A stretch of 13,398 nt of DNA from JBECKR01 sp040235415 (GTDB lineage Bacteria > Acidobacteriota > Polarisedimenticolia > Polarisedimenticolales > Polarisedimenticolaceae): positions 1 to 13,398 of the forward strand of contig JBECKR010000225.1 of NCBI GenBank assembly GCA_040235415.1. Direction: 5' to 3'. Below, one piece after another: positions 1 through 7,539 of the stretch. The stretch's first letter is position 1, and every line of letters starts with the position of its first letter. A program made the translations under genes and the position numbers. The notes beneath the pieces were generated by a model. It had not been told where the DNA came from and ran no database searches. It worked only from the letters and a program-made list of their open reading frames with translations.

Positions 1-1864
1 GTCGCGGCGGCACGGCCGGAACGAGGGCCGCGAGGTCGGGCTCGCCGGCGGCGGGCCGAGCGGTCGGCGGCGGCGCCTCCACGCGGCGGATGTCGAGCCC
101 TTCGGCGCCGATTCGGAGGAAGTACGACGCCGTGCCGTCGCGCGTCGGCTGCGGCGCGATCGCTCCGTCGATCGTTCGGGTCCAGCGCTCCGGCGGCCGG
201 CCGTCGAGCGGCACGCGGTAGAGGTCGAGAAACCCGTCGATCGCGAGCGTCGCCAGGAGCGAGCCGCCGTCCGGCGTCCAGGCCGGCCAGGACGGCTCGG
301 CGCCCGGAGGAAGCGTCACGGAGTCCTCCGAGGCGCCTCCGAGGTCCCGGACGACGAGACGCCACCCCCCGTCCTCGTGGCGCAGGAACGCGACGCGCGT
401 GCCGTCCGGAGACACCCTCGGCCGGTCCACGATCCGCTCGAGATCGGGGGCGGTCTCCGGGGTGATTCCGCCCGAGCCGAGATCGACGCGGACGAGCTGC
501 GTGAAGGCGTCGCGCGAGCGCACGGCGATCGCGAAGGCTCCCCCGGGCGACGGGTCGGGGTCCCGGAGGTCGGCGCCGCGCGTCAGTCGGCGCAGCCGGC
601 CGCGCTCCGGTTCCCAGACGAACAGGTCGGGGTGGAGGTCGCCGTCGAGATCGGGCACGCGGCGAACCAGCAGGATCGTGCCGTCCCCGAGGAACCGCGG
701 GCTTTCCGGCGGCGCGCCGTCGAGCGTGGGCAGCTCCGCGATTCGGCGACGGGGTGCCGGGCCGCTCTCGACCGGCGCGACGTCCTCGGGATCGCGCGCG
801 AGAGCGCGCGCGACGCGCTCGTCCCGCAGCCGCAGCGCTTCGGTATCGGGCTCGGTCGACCACACCACGAGCCGCGGCGGCTCCCTCGGGACGCGAACGA
901 CCGCCGCGAGCCGCCCTCCGTCGGGCGACAGCGCCGGCGCCCCGGTGCCGCCGCGCAAATCGAGCCACGGCTCCCCGTCTCGAACCGAACCGCGCTCCCG
1001 GCGCTCGACCTCGAGCGCGCGCCAGGACAGCTCGGCGGCGAACCGCCGGTACAGCGTCTCGGGGTCCTCGCCGAAAACCCCGCGGAACGCGTCGTCGAAG
1101 GTCCGGGAGCGTCGCGCGCTCATCCGCCGCCAGAGCTTTCCGAGCGCGTCCGGTCCGGCGTCGGCCTCGAGCCACTCGAGGAAGGCCGATCCGCCGAGAT
1201 ACGCCATGGAAGCGCCCAGCCAGGTGTCGTTCCGGCTCGACCCCAGCGCCGCGTAGCCCGGAAGCCGCCCGGCCCGGGCGCGCGCCCGCAGCACCGCGGC
1301 GCGCATGGCGCCGTAAGGCCGTCCGCCGCCGGTCAACCGTCCCTCGAGCAGCGTGGCGTACCCCTCGGTGACCCAGCGGGGGGCGCGCAGCGCGATCGGT
1401 CCGATCGGCACGAGACGCGAGGAGAACCGACCCCACGGCGAGCGCGAAGGCCTCAACAGGTGGGCGAGGTGGACCTCCTCGTGCACCAAGAGGAGATCGG
1501 TCCAGTCGGCGCGTTCGGGGATCGCGGACCCGGATTCGGGGGGGCTCGCCCACAGCACGAGACGCGGGGACCCCAGCATCGAAATCGCGAAGCCGTTCGC
1601 CGCGGCGAGCGGGTCGGCGACGACGACGTCGGTAACCCCGGGCGGAAGGTACCCGACCGCGCCGGCGGTCACGGTCCGGGCGTCCTCGAGCCGCTCCGCG
1701 ACGCGGGTCGCCCACGCCTCGAGCTCCTCGGGGAACAGCACGCGGAAGTGCGCGGTCTCGAGCGTCCGCCAGCGGGCGGCGGGGGTCTGGGCCGCTGTCG
1801 TTCCGGACGCCGCCGAGAGCGCGGCCGCGAGGAGGAGCCACGATCCGGGCCGGTGGAGCGTCAT
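1..1864 (-). CDS. Secreted gluzincin-type metallopeptidase-like protein with PD40 (TolB-like) propeller, C-terminus cut by window edge
   Basis: The reading frame stays open from ATG at 1864 to position 1, giving 621 residues without a stop. A GAGGG ribosome site lies 7 bases before the ATG. Residues 1-25 form a signal peptide (hydrophobic LLLAAALSAA, likely cut after TAA), so the protein is exported. Residues 30-290 look like a peptidase MA-type gluzincin domain: HEEVH at 128-132 supplies the two zinc histidines and catalytic Glu129, and WVTEGYA carries Glu167 as the likely third zinc ligand. From about residue 302 there are PD40 propeller repeats with the S/T-P-D-G signature (SPDG 313-316, SPDG 485-488, TPDG 530-533). 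Family knowledge: such proteins are exported, and their substrates are mostly unknown. It is the last visible gene of the thioredoxin block, 19 bases after the preceding stop. Zinc peptidase activity is inferred from motifs only. The C-terminal part, possibly more propeller or an outer-membrane domain, lies outside the window. Confidence 0.85.
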   Translation of the reverse strand, partial: MTLHRPGSWLLLAAALSAASGTTAAQTPAARWRTLETAHFRVLFPEELEAWATRVAERLEDARTVTAGAVGYLPPGVTDVVVADPLAAANGFAISMLGSPRLVLWASPPESGSAIPERADWTDLLLVHEEVHLAHLLRPSRSPWGRFSSRLVPIGPIALRAPRWVTEGYATLLEGRLTGGGRPYGAMRAAVLRARARAGRLPGYAALGSSRNDTWLGASMAYLGGSAFLEWLEADAGPDALGKLWRRMSARRSRTFDDAFRGVFGEDPETLYRRFAAELSWRALEVERRERGSVRDGEPWLDLRGGTGAPALSPDGGRLAAVVRVPREPPRLVVWSTEPDTEALRLRDERVARALARDPEDVAPVESGPAPRRRIAELPTLDGAPPESPRFLGDGTILLVRRVPDLDGDLHPDLFVWEPERGRLRRLTRGADLRDPDPSPGGAFAIAVRSRDAFTQLVRVDLGSGGITPETAPDLERIVDRPRVSPDGTRVAFLRHEDGGWRLVVRDLGGASEDSVTLPPGAEPSWPAWTPDGGSLLATLAIDGFLDLYRVPLDGRPPERWTRTIDGAIAPQPTRDGTASYFLRIGAEGLDIRRVEAPPPTARPAAGEPDLAALVPAVPPR

Positions 1865-1883
1865 GGATCGACCCTCGGTCGCG

Positions 1884-3095
1884 CTACAGCACCGACGAGC
1901 CGCCCTCCTTGCGGGCGAGCTCGGCACGGAAGCGGTCGAGCTGTCGGGAGTAGTGCGGGTTCTCGGGGTCTTCCGAGATCGCGCGGGTGATCAGCTCGAT
2001 CGCCTCGCCGCAGTCTCCCCGGAGATTGCAGATCTCGGCGACGGTGTCGAGGATCATGGCGCGCTGCGCCCCCGGCTGCGCGAGCTCGACGCCACGTCGC
2101 GAGAGCGCCTCGGCCTCCTCGAGGTTCGTGGCGTGCTCGAAACACCACCATGCGAAGTCGTTGAGCTGATCCGGGGCGTCACGCCAGCCTTCCGGGAGCG
2201 AGGCCCGTTTGATGGCCACGGCCGCGTCCGGATCGGCGTCGACGAGCAGCGCCTTCGCGATCCGGAGCGCGGTGCGGGAGCGCTCCCCGCCGGCGGTCCC
2301 CGGATTCGCGTCGACGAGCGCGAGCGCGGGCGCGAGGTACGGGGTCGCGAGCGCCGGGTCCGAGCGCTTCTCGGCAAGCTCCGCCATGCTCAGGGCGACC
2401 TCGACGCGGACGTCCGCGTCGATCCGATCGTTCCCGAACGCCGCGTCCGCCGCCGCGCGGACGTCGTCGATCGTGAACTCGTCCTTGTCGAGACCGGCGT
2501 ACGTGTGCCGGAAGATCTCGAAGACGTGCGATCCCGCGGTCGCGGGGTCGAGCCGCTCGGCCTCGCGCCAGTACCTCACGGCCTCGGCGTGCGCGCTCCG
2601 GGCGCTCGCGATCCGGGCGAGACGCTCGGCGAGCTCCGCCGTCGGAGCGTGCTCGAAGCGCGCGAACTTGTCCTCGACCGTCGTCGGGTCGGCCGCGGCG
2701 CGGTCGAGGCTCGCCAGGAAGTCGTCGACGTCTCCGAACCCCGCCCAGCGGTCGATGACCCGCCCGTCCGCGTTCATCAGGACGAAGTTCGGGTAGCTCG
2801 AGACTTCGTAGGTCTCGGCGAGAGCTTCGCCGTCGCCCTTCTCCGAGTCGACCGAGACGAACGCCACGCGGCGGAGCGCCTCGCGGAGAGACTCGTCGGT
2901 CTCGACCGCGGACGCGAATCGCTGGCACGGGCCGCACCAGTCGGCGTAGAAATCCACGAGCACCGGGACGCCGCGGCCGGAGGCGGACGCCTTGGCGTCG
3001 TCGAAGGTCGCGAATCGCACCGGGTGCGCGCAACCCGCGATCGCCATCGCGGCCAGCCCCGCCGTAGCGAGCAGGGTCGCTGGGACTGCTCTCAT
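1884..3095 (-). CDS. Lipoprotein with thioredoxin domain and TPR-like C-terminal region
   Basis: This 403-residue protein starts at ATG 3095, with GGAGG 8 bases upstream. Residues 8-22 are a lipoprotein signal ending in the lipobox IAGC, so Cys22 is probably lipidated and the protein anchored in the envelope facing out of the cytoplasm. Residues 30-135 are a thioredoxin fold: VDFYADWCGPC puts the redox cysteines at 54 and 57, and SYP gives the cis-proline at 102. Residues about 150-403 are alpha-helical, Ala/Glu-rich and TPR-like. The clearest repeat is near the C-terminus (LNDFAWW, then a stretch ending DPENPHY). Family knowledge: exported thioredoxin-TPR proteins reduce or isomerise disulfides, or act as redox-linked scaffolds. 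WCGPC is the strongly reducing type, so an electron donor such as a DsbD/CcdA protein would be needed; none is in view. It lies 50 bases after trxA and 19 bases before the metallopeptidase gene, probably in the same operon. Confidence 0.88.
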   Translation of the reverse strand: MRAVPATLLATAGLAAMAIAGCAHPVRFATFDDAKASASGRGVPVLVDFYADWCGPCQRFASAVETDESLREALRRVAFVSVDSEKGDGEALAETYEVSSYPNFVLMNADGRVIDRWAGFGDVDDFLASLDRAAADPTTVEDKFARFEHAPTAELAERLARIASARSAHAEAVRYWREAERLDPATAGSHVFEIFRHTYAGLDKDEFTIDDVRAAADAAFGNDRIDADVRVEVALSMAELAEKRSDPALATPYLAPALALVDANPGTAGGERSRTALRIAKALLVDADPDAAVAIKRASLPEGWRDAPDQLNDFAWWCFEHATNLEEAEALSRRGVELAQPGAQRAMILDTVAEICNLRGDCGEAIELITRAISEDPENPHYSRQLDRFRAELARKEGGSSVL

Positions 3096-3145
3096 CGGTC
3101 GCCCTCCATTCCCGAGCGCGGACCCGGAGAATGGTAGCAGCCGCG

Positions 3146-3499
3146 TCAGGCTTGCGGGACGAGCACTCCCAGCTTCTCCGCCAGGATCGACCCGGGCACC
3201 GCCCCGATGACCTGGTCGACGACCTGGCCGTCGCGGAAGAACAGCAGCGTCGGGATCGAGCGGATCCCGAACCGCGCGGCGATCTCGGGGTGCTCGTCGA
3301 CGTTGAGCTTCCCCACCTTGGCGGCGCCGTGGAACTGCGCCGCGACCTGCTCGACCGCCGGGGCGATCATGCGGCACGGACCGCACCACGCGGCCCAGAA
3401 ATCCACGAGCACGGGCTCTTGCGCGTGCAAGACCTCGCGTTCGAAATTGTCGGTCGTGAGGATGACGTACTTCGCATCGTTGGCCATGATGGTCGACAT
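3146..3499 (-). CDS. trxA: Thioredoxin
   Basis: A 117-residue protein that is a complete thioredoxin: buried Asp33, WCGPC with redox Cys39 and Cys42, and cis-Pro83 in SIPT. There is no signal peptide, so it is cytoplasmic; it would be kept reduced by thioredoxin reductase and pass electrons to oxidised proteins. The start is uncertain. ATG 3499 has AAGGAG almost touching it (1 base), which is too close. In-frame ATG 3487, giving MANDAK and 113 residues, has 13 bases from the same GGAG and matches the usual family N-terminus better. It is the first gene of a minus-strand block with the thioredoxin-TPR lipoprotein and the metallopeptidase, and is divergent from the TRAP operon. The function call is firm; only the first four residues are in doubt. 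Confidence 0.95.
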   Translation of the reverse strand: MSTIMANDAKYVILTTDNFEREVLHAQEPVLVDFWAAWCGPCRMIAPAVEQVAAQFHGAAKVGKLNVDEHPEIAARFGIRSIPTLLFFRDGQVVDQVIGAVPGSILAEKLGVLVPQA

Positions 3500-3725
3500 G
3501 CTCCTTCGGGATCGGGGTCGCCGGCACGGTCCGGCGCGCCGTTCTCGAGATCGTCAACGCCCGGCTATTCCCGGAGCGTCCGGCAACATTCTAGCGGCAC
3601 CCCGCCGCCGGGCCGGTCGCCGGAAGAGATGCGCGGGCCCGCCCCCGAGGTACACGAGAACCGTGGCGGATCGCAGGGGAGGCGTTACATTGTTGGGGAT
3701 CCGGGACGGAGGGCGATTCTCCCCC
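3500..3725. promoter_or_regulatory. Divergent intergenic region between trxA and the TRAP operon
   Basis: These 226 bases must hold the promoters for both blocks. On the minus strand TAGAAT (3593-3588) is a fair -10 hexamer for trxA, but no good -35 box lies at the right distance. On the plus strand TACATT (3686-3691) could be a -10 for the TRAP operon, about 35 bases before its ATG; its -35 is also weak. A small inverted repeat, CCGGA-GCG-TCCGG, sits at 3571-3583. No riboswitch or small gene is evident. The hexamer assignments are weak; only the location between divergent genes is solid. Confidence 0.3.
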
Positions 3726-4685
3726 ATGGCCGACACGAGTCCCCACGACGCTTCGGGATACGGCCGCGCCGGGCGCGCCGCCGGGATCGCGTGCCTGGCG
3801 GCGCTCGCGCTCGCGGCGACGCCGGCGTGCTCCGTCCGGAAGTTCGCGATCAACAAGGTCGCGAACGTGCTGTCCCGCGGCGGCGAGGTCTACGCCTCGG
3901 ACGACGATCCCGATCTGGTGGCCCAGGCGCTTCCGTTCGGCCTCAAAACGATGGAGTCGCTGCTCGCGGAGTCGCCCGAGCATCGCGGCCTGCTGCTCGC
4001 GACGTGCCGCGGCTTCACGCAGTACTCCTACGCGTTCGTCGACACCGAGGCCATGATCGTCGAGCCGCGAGACTACGATCGGGCGCAGTACCTGCGGGAG
4101 CGGGCGCTCCGGCTGTACCTGCGGGCGCGAGGCTACGGTCTGCGCGGACTCGAGCTCGACCACCCCGGGATCGCCCGCCGGCTGCAGCTCTCGCCCGCCG
4201 ACGCCGCCGCGGAGGCGCGCCCCGACGAGATCGGAACGGTGTTCTGGACCGGCGCGGCCTGGGGGGCCGCGCTCTCGGTCGGCAAGGACCGCCCGGACCT
4301 CCTGGCGGACGTCGACGCCGTGCGGGCGCTGCTGCGACGCGCGCTCGAGATCGACGAGTCGTACGAGAACGGCGCCATCCACCAGACGATGATCGCGATC
4401 GAGGCGTTGCCGGAGGCGATGGGCGGCTCGCTCGCGCGCGCGACCCAGCACTTCGAGCGCGCCCTCGAGCTGACCGGCGGGAAACAGGCCGGCCCGTTCG
4501 TGGCCTACGCGGAGAACGTGGACGTCGCCCGGCAGGATCGCTCCGCGTTCGTCGCCGACCTCGAGAAGGCGCTCGCGATCGATCCCGACGCGCAGCCCTC
4601 GACCCGCCTCGCCAACCTCATCGCTCAGCGCCGCGCCCGATCGCTCCTGGGCCGCGTCGACGAGCTGTTCCTCGAACCGGAATGA
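3726..4685 (+). CDS. TRAP transporter T-component (TatT-like lipoprotein)
   Basis: A 319-residue protein with a hydrophobic N-terminal segment (about 18-34) ending in Cys35, so a likely lipoprotein. The lipobox TPAC is imperfect because Thr replaces the usual Leu at -3. The mature part starts with VRKFAINKVANVLS and continues with SDDDPDLV and ESPEHRGLLLA, which I recognise as the TatT family (TRAP-associated, TPR-like helical protein). Helical repeats run to the C-terminus, the last containing KALAIDPDAQ. Family knowledge: in Treponema, TatT trimers bind the TRAP binding protein and are thought to help deliver hydrophobic ligands. Here it is the first gene of the operon, 8 bases before the binding-protein gene. 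Start choice: ATG 3726 has GGAGGG 12 bases upstream, which is long. An in-frame TTG at 3693 with GGGGAGG 10 bases upstream would add 11 residues and give an unusually long n-region, so I prefer the ATG. Confidence 0.88.
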   Translation: MADTSPHDASGYGRAGRAAGIACLAALALAATPACSVRKFAINKVANVLSRGGEVYASDDDPDLVAQALPFGLKTMESLLAESPEHRGLLLATCRGFTQYSYAFVDTEAMIVEPRDYDRAQYLRERALRLYLRARGYGLRGLELDHPGIARRLQLSPADAAAEARPDEIGTVFWTGAAWGAALSVGKDRPDLLADVDAVRALLRRALEIDESYENGAIHQTMIAIEALPEAMGGSLARATQHFERALELTGGKQAGPFVAYAENVDVARQDRSAFVADLEKALAIDPDAQPSTRLANLIAQRRARSLLGRVDELFLEPE

Positions 4686-4693
4686 GGGGACCC

Positions 4694-5731
4694 ATGACCA
4701 AGAAGACGCTGTTCGCGGCGCTGGCCGTCGGCGCGGCGCTGATCGTCGCGGGCCCGGCCCGCGCCGCCGGAAAGACCGTCGTGAAGCTCGCCACCTTGGC
4801 GCCCGACGGCTCCGTGTGGCACCAGACCCTGAAGAAGATGGCCGCGGACTGGCAGACCGCGACGGACGGCGGGGTCCGGGTCCTGATCTACCCGGGCGGC
4901 GTGTCCGGCGACGAGCCGGACATGGTGCGCAAGATGCGGATCGGTCAGCTGCAGGCCGCTTCGCTCTCGGTCACGGGACTCTCCAAGATCGACAAGGGGT
5001 TCATGGTGTTCTCCATCCCCCTGTTCTTCGACTCCTACGACGAGCTGTTCTACGTCATGCGCCGCCTGGAGCCGACGCTTCGGGGGCGGCTCGAGAGCAA
5101 CGGCTTCGTGATGCTGAACTGGGGTCTCGGCGGCTGGGTGCACTTCTTCACGAAGGCGCCGGTCACGAGCGTCGACGGGTTCCGCGACGTCAAGATGTTC
5201 GTCTGGGCGGGCGACGACAAGTGGGTGCAGTGGTGGAAGGACAACGGATTCCATCCCGTCCCGCTCGCCGCGACCGACATCCTGACCGGGCTCCAGACCG
5301 GGATGATCGACGGGCTTCCCACGACACCGCTCGCGGCGCTATCCCTGCAGTGGTTCCGTCACGCGCCGTACATGCTCGACCTCGGTCTCGCTCCGCTCGT
5401 CGGGGCCACCGTGATCACCGAGAGGGCCTGGAGGTCGATCCCCGAGGACGAGCGCGGGACGCTGCTGTCCTCGGCCAACGAGGTCGAGACGACGCTCGAG
5501 CGCGAGGTTCCGTCGCAGGACGAGCAGGCGATCTCCGAGATGGCGAAGCGCGGTCTGAGCGTGACGCACGCCGGGGACGACCCGCGCTGGAGCCGTGAGG
5601 CCGCGAGGCTGGCCGCCAAGATGCGGGAGGGCATGGTGCCGCAGGACGTTTTCGACCTCGCGGTCGCGGCCCGGGACGAGTATCGAGCCCAGCGCAAGAA
5701 GGACGCGGGCTCGAGCGGAGGCTCCCGCTGA
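4694..5731 (+). CDS. TRAP transporter substrate-binding protein, DctP family (TatP-like)
   Basis: A 345-residue protein with a clear signal peptide (KK, hydrophobic 6-20, cut after ARA near residue 24), so periplasmic. The mature N-terminus VVKLATLAPDGSVWH, then GGVSGDEPDMVRKMRIGQ, is the DctP signature, and LQTGMIDG at 200-207 is the second conserved block. The length is normal for the family. It captures the substrate and hands it to the DctQM permease. Oddity: the family motif K-I-R-V, whose Arg holds a substrate carboxylate in many members, reads K167-M-F169-V here. The Asn of the usual DGQENP block is replaced in DGLPTTP. With a TatT neighbour this suggests a non-standard, perhaps hydrophobic, ligand (inference). 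The ribosome site GAGGGGA overlaps the TatT stop codon, and the gap is 8 bases. The ATG start is well supported. Confidence 0.92.
   Translation: MTKKTLFAALAVGAALIVAGPARAAGKTVVKLATLAPDGSVWHQTLKKMAADWQTATDGGVRVLIYPGGVSGDEPDMVRKMRIGQLQAASLSVTGLSKIDKGFMVFSIPLFFDSYDELFYVMRRLEPTLRGRLESNGFVMLNWGLGGWVHFFTKAPVTSVDGFRDVKMFVWAGDDKWVQWWKDNGFHPVPLAATDILTGLQTGMIDGLPTTPLAALSLQWFRHAPYMLDLGLAPLVGATVITERAWRSIPEDERGTLLSSANEVETTLEREVPSQDEQAISEMAKRGLSVTHAGDDPRWSREAARLAAKMREGMVPQDVFDLAVAARDEYRAQRKKDAGSSGGSR
5717..5730 (+). promoter_or_regulatory. Ribosome binding site deciding a CTG start
   Basis: GGAGG at 5717-5721 is followed by 6 bases and then CTG at 5728-5730, whose last two bases begin the binding-protein stop TGA (overlap CTGA). 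The next in-frame ATG, GTG or TTG is GTG at 5782, which has no ribosome site and would begin inside the first membrane helix. This spacing is the main reason for calling CTG the start of the permease. Confidence 0.6.
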
Positions 5732-7539
5732 AGCGCGTCCTGCAGGTCCTGCATCGTTCCGAGAGCGCGCTCGGCAGCGTCGTGCTGCTGCTGATCGCGA
5801 TCCTCCCGATCGCGGAGATCGTCCTGCGGGCGACCTTCTCGGTCGGCATCCCCGCGTCCGGGCCGCTGGTGCAGCACCTGACGCTCTGGGTCGCGTTCGT
5901 CGGCGCCATGCTCGCCGCCCGCGAGGACAAGCTCCTCGCGCTCGCGACCGCCTCGTTCGTGCCGGAAGGGCGGTGGCGGCGCGCGACCCGTGCGTTCGCC
6001 GCGGCGGTCGGTGCGGCGGCGTCCATGCTGCTGTTCCGCGGCTCGCTGGACCTCGTGCTCGTCGAGCGCGAGGCCGGCACGACCCTGGGCGCCGGCATCC
6101 CGACCTGGATCGCCGAGACGGTCCTGCCGGTCGCGTTCGTCGTCGTCGGATTGCGGCTCGCCTGGAAGGTCTCCGCCGGGTGGAACGGACGCGCGTTCGC
6201 GTTCGCCGGGCTCGTCGCCGGCCTCGCGCTCGGGCAGTGGCCGGGCGTGCTGGAGGGCACGTCGGCGTGGCCGGCGCTCGCCGTCGTCGTCCTCGCGACC
6301 GCGCTCGGGATGCCGATCTTCGCCGCGCTCGGGGGAATCGCGGCCGCCCTGTTCATGATCGACGGCGTGCCGCTCGCCGCCATCCCGGCCGAGACCTACC
6401 GCCTGAGCGTCTCGCCGTCGCTGCCCGCCATCCCGCTGTTCACGCTCGCCGGGTTCCTGCTCGCGGAGGGCAGGGCGTCGGAGCGGTTGCTGCGGGTGTT
6501 CCGCGCCTTGTTCGGATGGATCCCCGGCGGGACGGCCGTCGTATGCGTGCTGGTATGCGCGTTCTTCACCGCGTTCACGGGCGGATCGGGCGTCACGATC
6601 CTCGCGCTCGGCGGGCTGCTGTACCCCGCCCTCCTCAAGGAGGGGTACCGCGAGAACTTCTCGACCGGGATCCTGACCGCGTCGGGGTCGCTCGGCCTGC
6701 TGTTCCCGCCCGCGCTGCCGCTGATCCTCTACGGCATCATCGCCCAGGTCCCGATCGAGCACCTGTTCCTCGGCGGGATCCTGCCCGGCGTCGTGCTCGT
6801 CGCGCTCGCCGCGGGCTGGGGGCTGCGCGAGGGGATCGTCGGCGCGACCGGGCGGACGCCGTTCGCCGGGAGGGAGGCGCTCGCCGCGCTCTGGGCGGGG
6901 AAGTACGAGCTGCTGGTACCGGCGGTCGCGCTCGTCGCCCTGTTCAGCGGATACGCGACGATCGTCGAGGCGTCCGCCGTCACCGCGCTGTACTGCCTCG
7001 TGGCCCAGGTGTTCGTCAACCGCGACCTTTCCATCACCAAGGACCTTCCGCGGGTGCTGCGCGAGTGCGTCGTGCTGCTCGGAGGCGTGCTCATCATCCT
7101 GGGCGTCGCGATGGGGCTGACCAGCTGGCTCGTCGACGCCCAGGTGCCTGCGCACCTGCTGGAGTGGGTCCAGGGCCACATCCACTCGAAGATCGCGTTC
7201 CTGCTGCTGCTGAACCTCTTCCTGCTGCTGGTCGGCTGCCTCATGGACATCTTCTCGGCGATCGTCGTCGTGGTCCCGCTGATCGTCCCGCTGGCGGCGG
7301 CGTTCGGCGTCGACCCGGTGCATCTCGGGATCATCTTCATCGCGAACCTGGAGCTCGGGTACCTGACGCCGCCGGTCGGGCTCAACCTGTTCCTGGCGTC
7401 GTACCGCTTCGAGCGGCCGTTGCTCTCGATCTACCGCGACGTCGTCCCGATGCTCGTGATCCTGGCCGCGGGCGTCCTGTTCATCACGTACGTGCCGTGG
7501 CTCACGACGGGGCTGGTGTCGATCTTCGGCAAGCCCTGA
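5728..7539 (+). CDS. TRAP transporter fused permease, DctQ-DctM
   Basis: A 603-residue membrane protein if started at CTG 5728. Residues 1-165 are the small DctQ subunit: a basic N-terminus KRVLQVLHR, a first helix at about 16-34 (VVLLLIAILPIAEIVLR), and the typical LVQHLTLWVAFVGAMLAAREDK after it. Residues about 175-603 are the large DctM subunit, with signatures FFTAFTGGSG (279-288) and TASGSLGLLFPPALPLILYG (317-336), and many hydrophobic helices. Family knowledge: DctM is the elevator-type, usually sodium-driven transport domain and DctQ its membrane partner; fused forms are common, also in TatT-type systems. It overlaps the binding-protein gene by four bases, so translation is probably coupled. 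Its last 38 bases overlap the convergent acetyltransferase gene. The alternative start GTG 5782 would remove 18 residues, including part of the first helix. The family call is firm; the start is less so. Confidence 0.92.
   Translation: MKRVLQVLHRSESALGSVVLLLIAILPIAEIVLRATFSVGIPASGPLVQHLTLWVAFVGAMLAAREDKLLALATASFVPEGRWRRATRAFAAAVGAAASMLLFRGSLDLVLVEREAGTTLGAGIPTWIAETVLPVAFVVVGLRLAWKVSAGWNGRAFAFAGLVAGLALGQWPGVLEGTSAWPALAVVVLATALGMPIFAALGGIAAALFMIDGVPLAAIPAETYRLSVSPSLPAIPLFTLAGFLLAEGRASERLLRVFRALFGWIPGGTAVVCVLVCAFFTAFTGGSGVTILALGGLLYPALLKEGYRENFSTGILTASGSLGLLFPPALPLILYGIIAQVPIEHLFLGGILPGVVLVALAAGWGLREGIVGATGRTPFAGREALAALWAGKYELLVPAVALVALFSGYATIVEASAVTALYCLVAQVFVNRDLSITKDLPRVLRECVVLLGGVLIILGVAMGLTSWLVDAQVPAHLLEWVQGHIHSKIAFLLLLNLFLLLVGCLMDIFSAIVVVVPLIVPLAAAFGVDPVHLGIIFIANLELGYLTPPVGLNLFLASYRFERPLLSIYRDVVPMLVILAAGVLFITYVPWLTTGLVSIFGKP

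Noticed and set aside
377..1990. Long plus-strand open frame (537 residues) opposite the metallopeptidase gene
   Set aside because: Arg/Gly/Pro-rich translation with no domain or signal. The minus strand has a signal peptide, HEEVH and propeller motifs over the same bases, so this is a GC-driven shadow.
1353..3137. Long plus-strand open frame (594 residues) across the metallopeptidase and lipoprotein genes
   Set aside because: It spans two recognised minus-strand genes and their gap, and its translation is low-complexity and Arg-rich.
3131..4693. In-frame upstream extension of the binding protein through the whole TatT gene
   Set aside because: The frame is open by chance. The true start at 4694 has a signal peptide and ribosome site, and TatT occupies another frame.
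7485..7494. 10-base palindrome CACGTACGTG
   Set aside because: It encodes part of the last permease helix (I-T-Y-V-P) and has no partner elsewhere, so probably chance.
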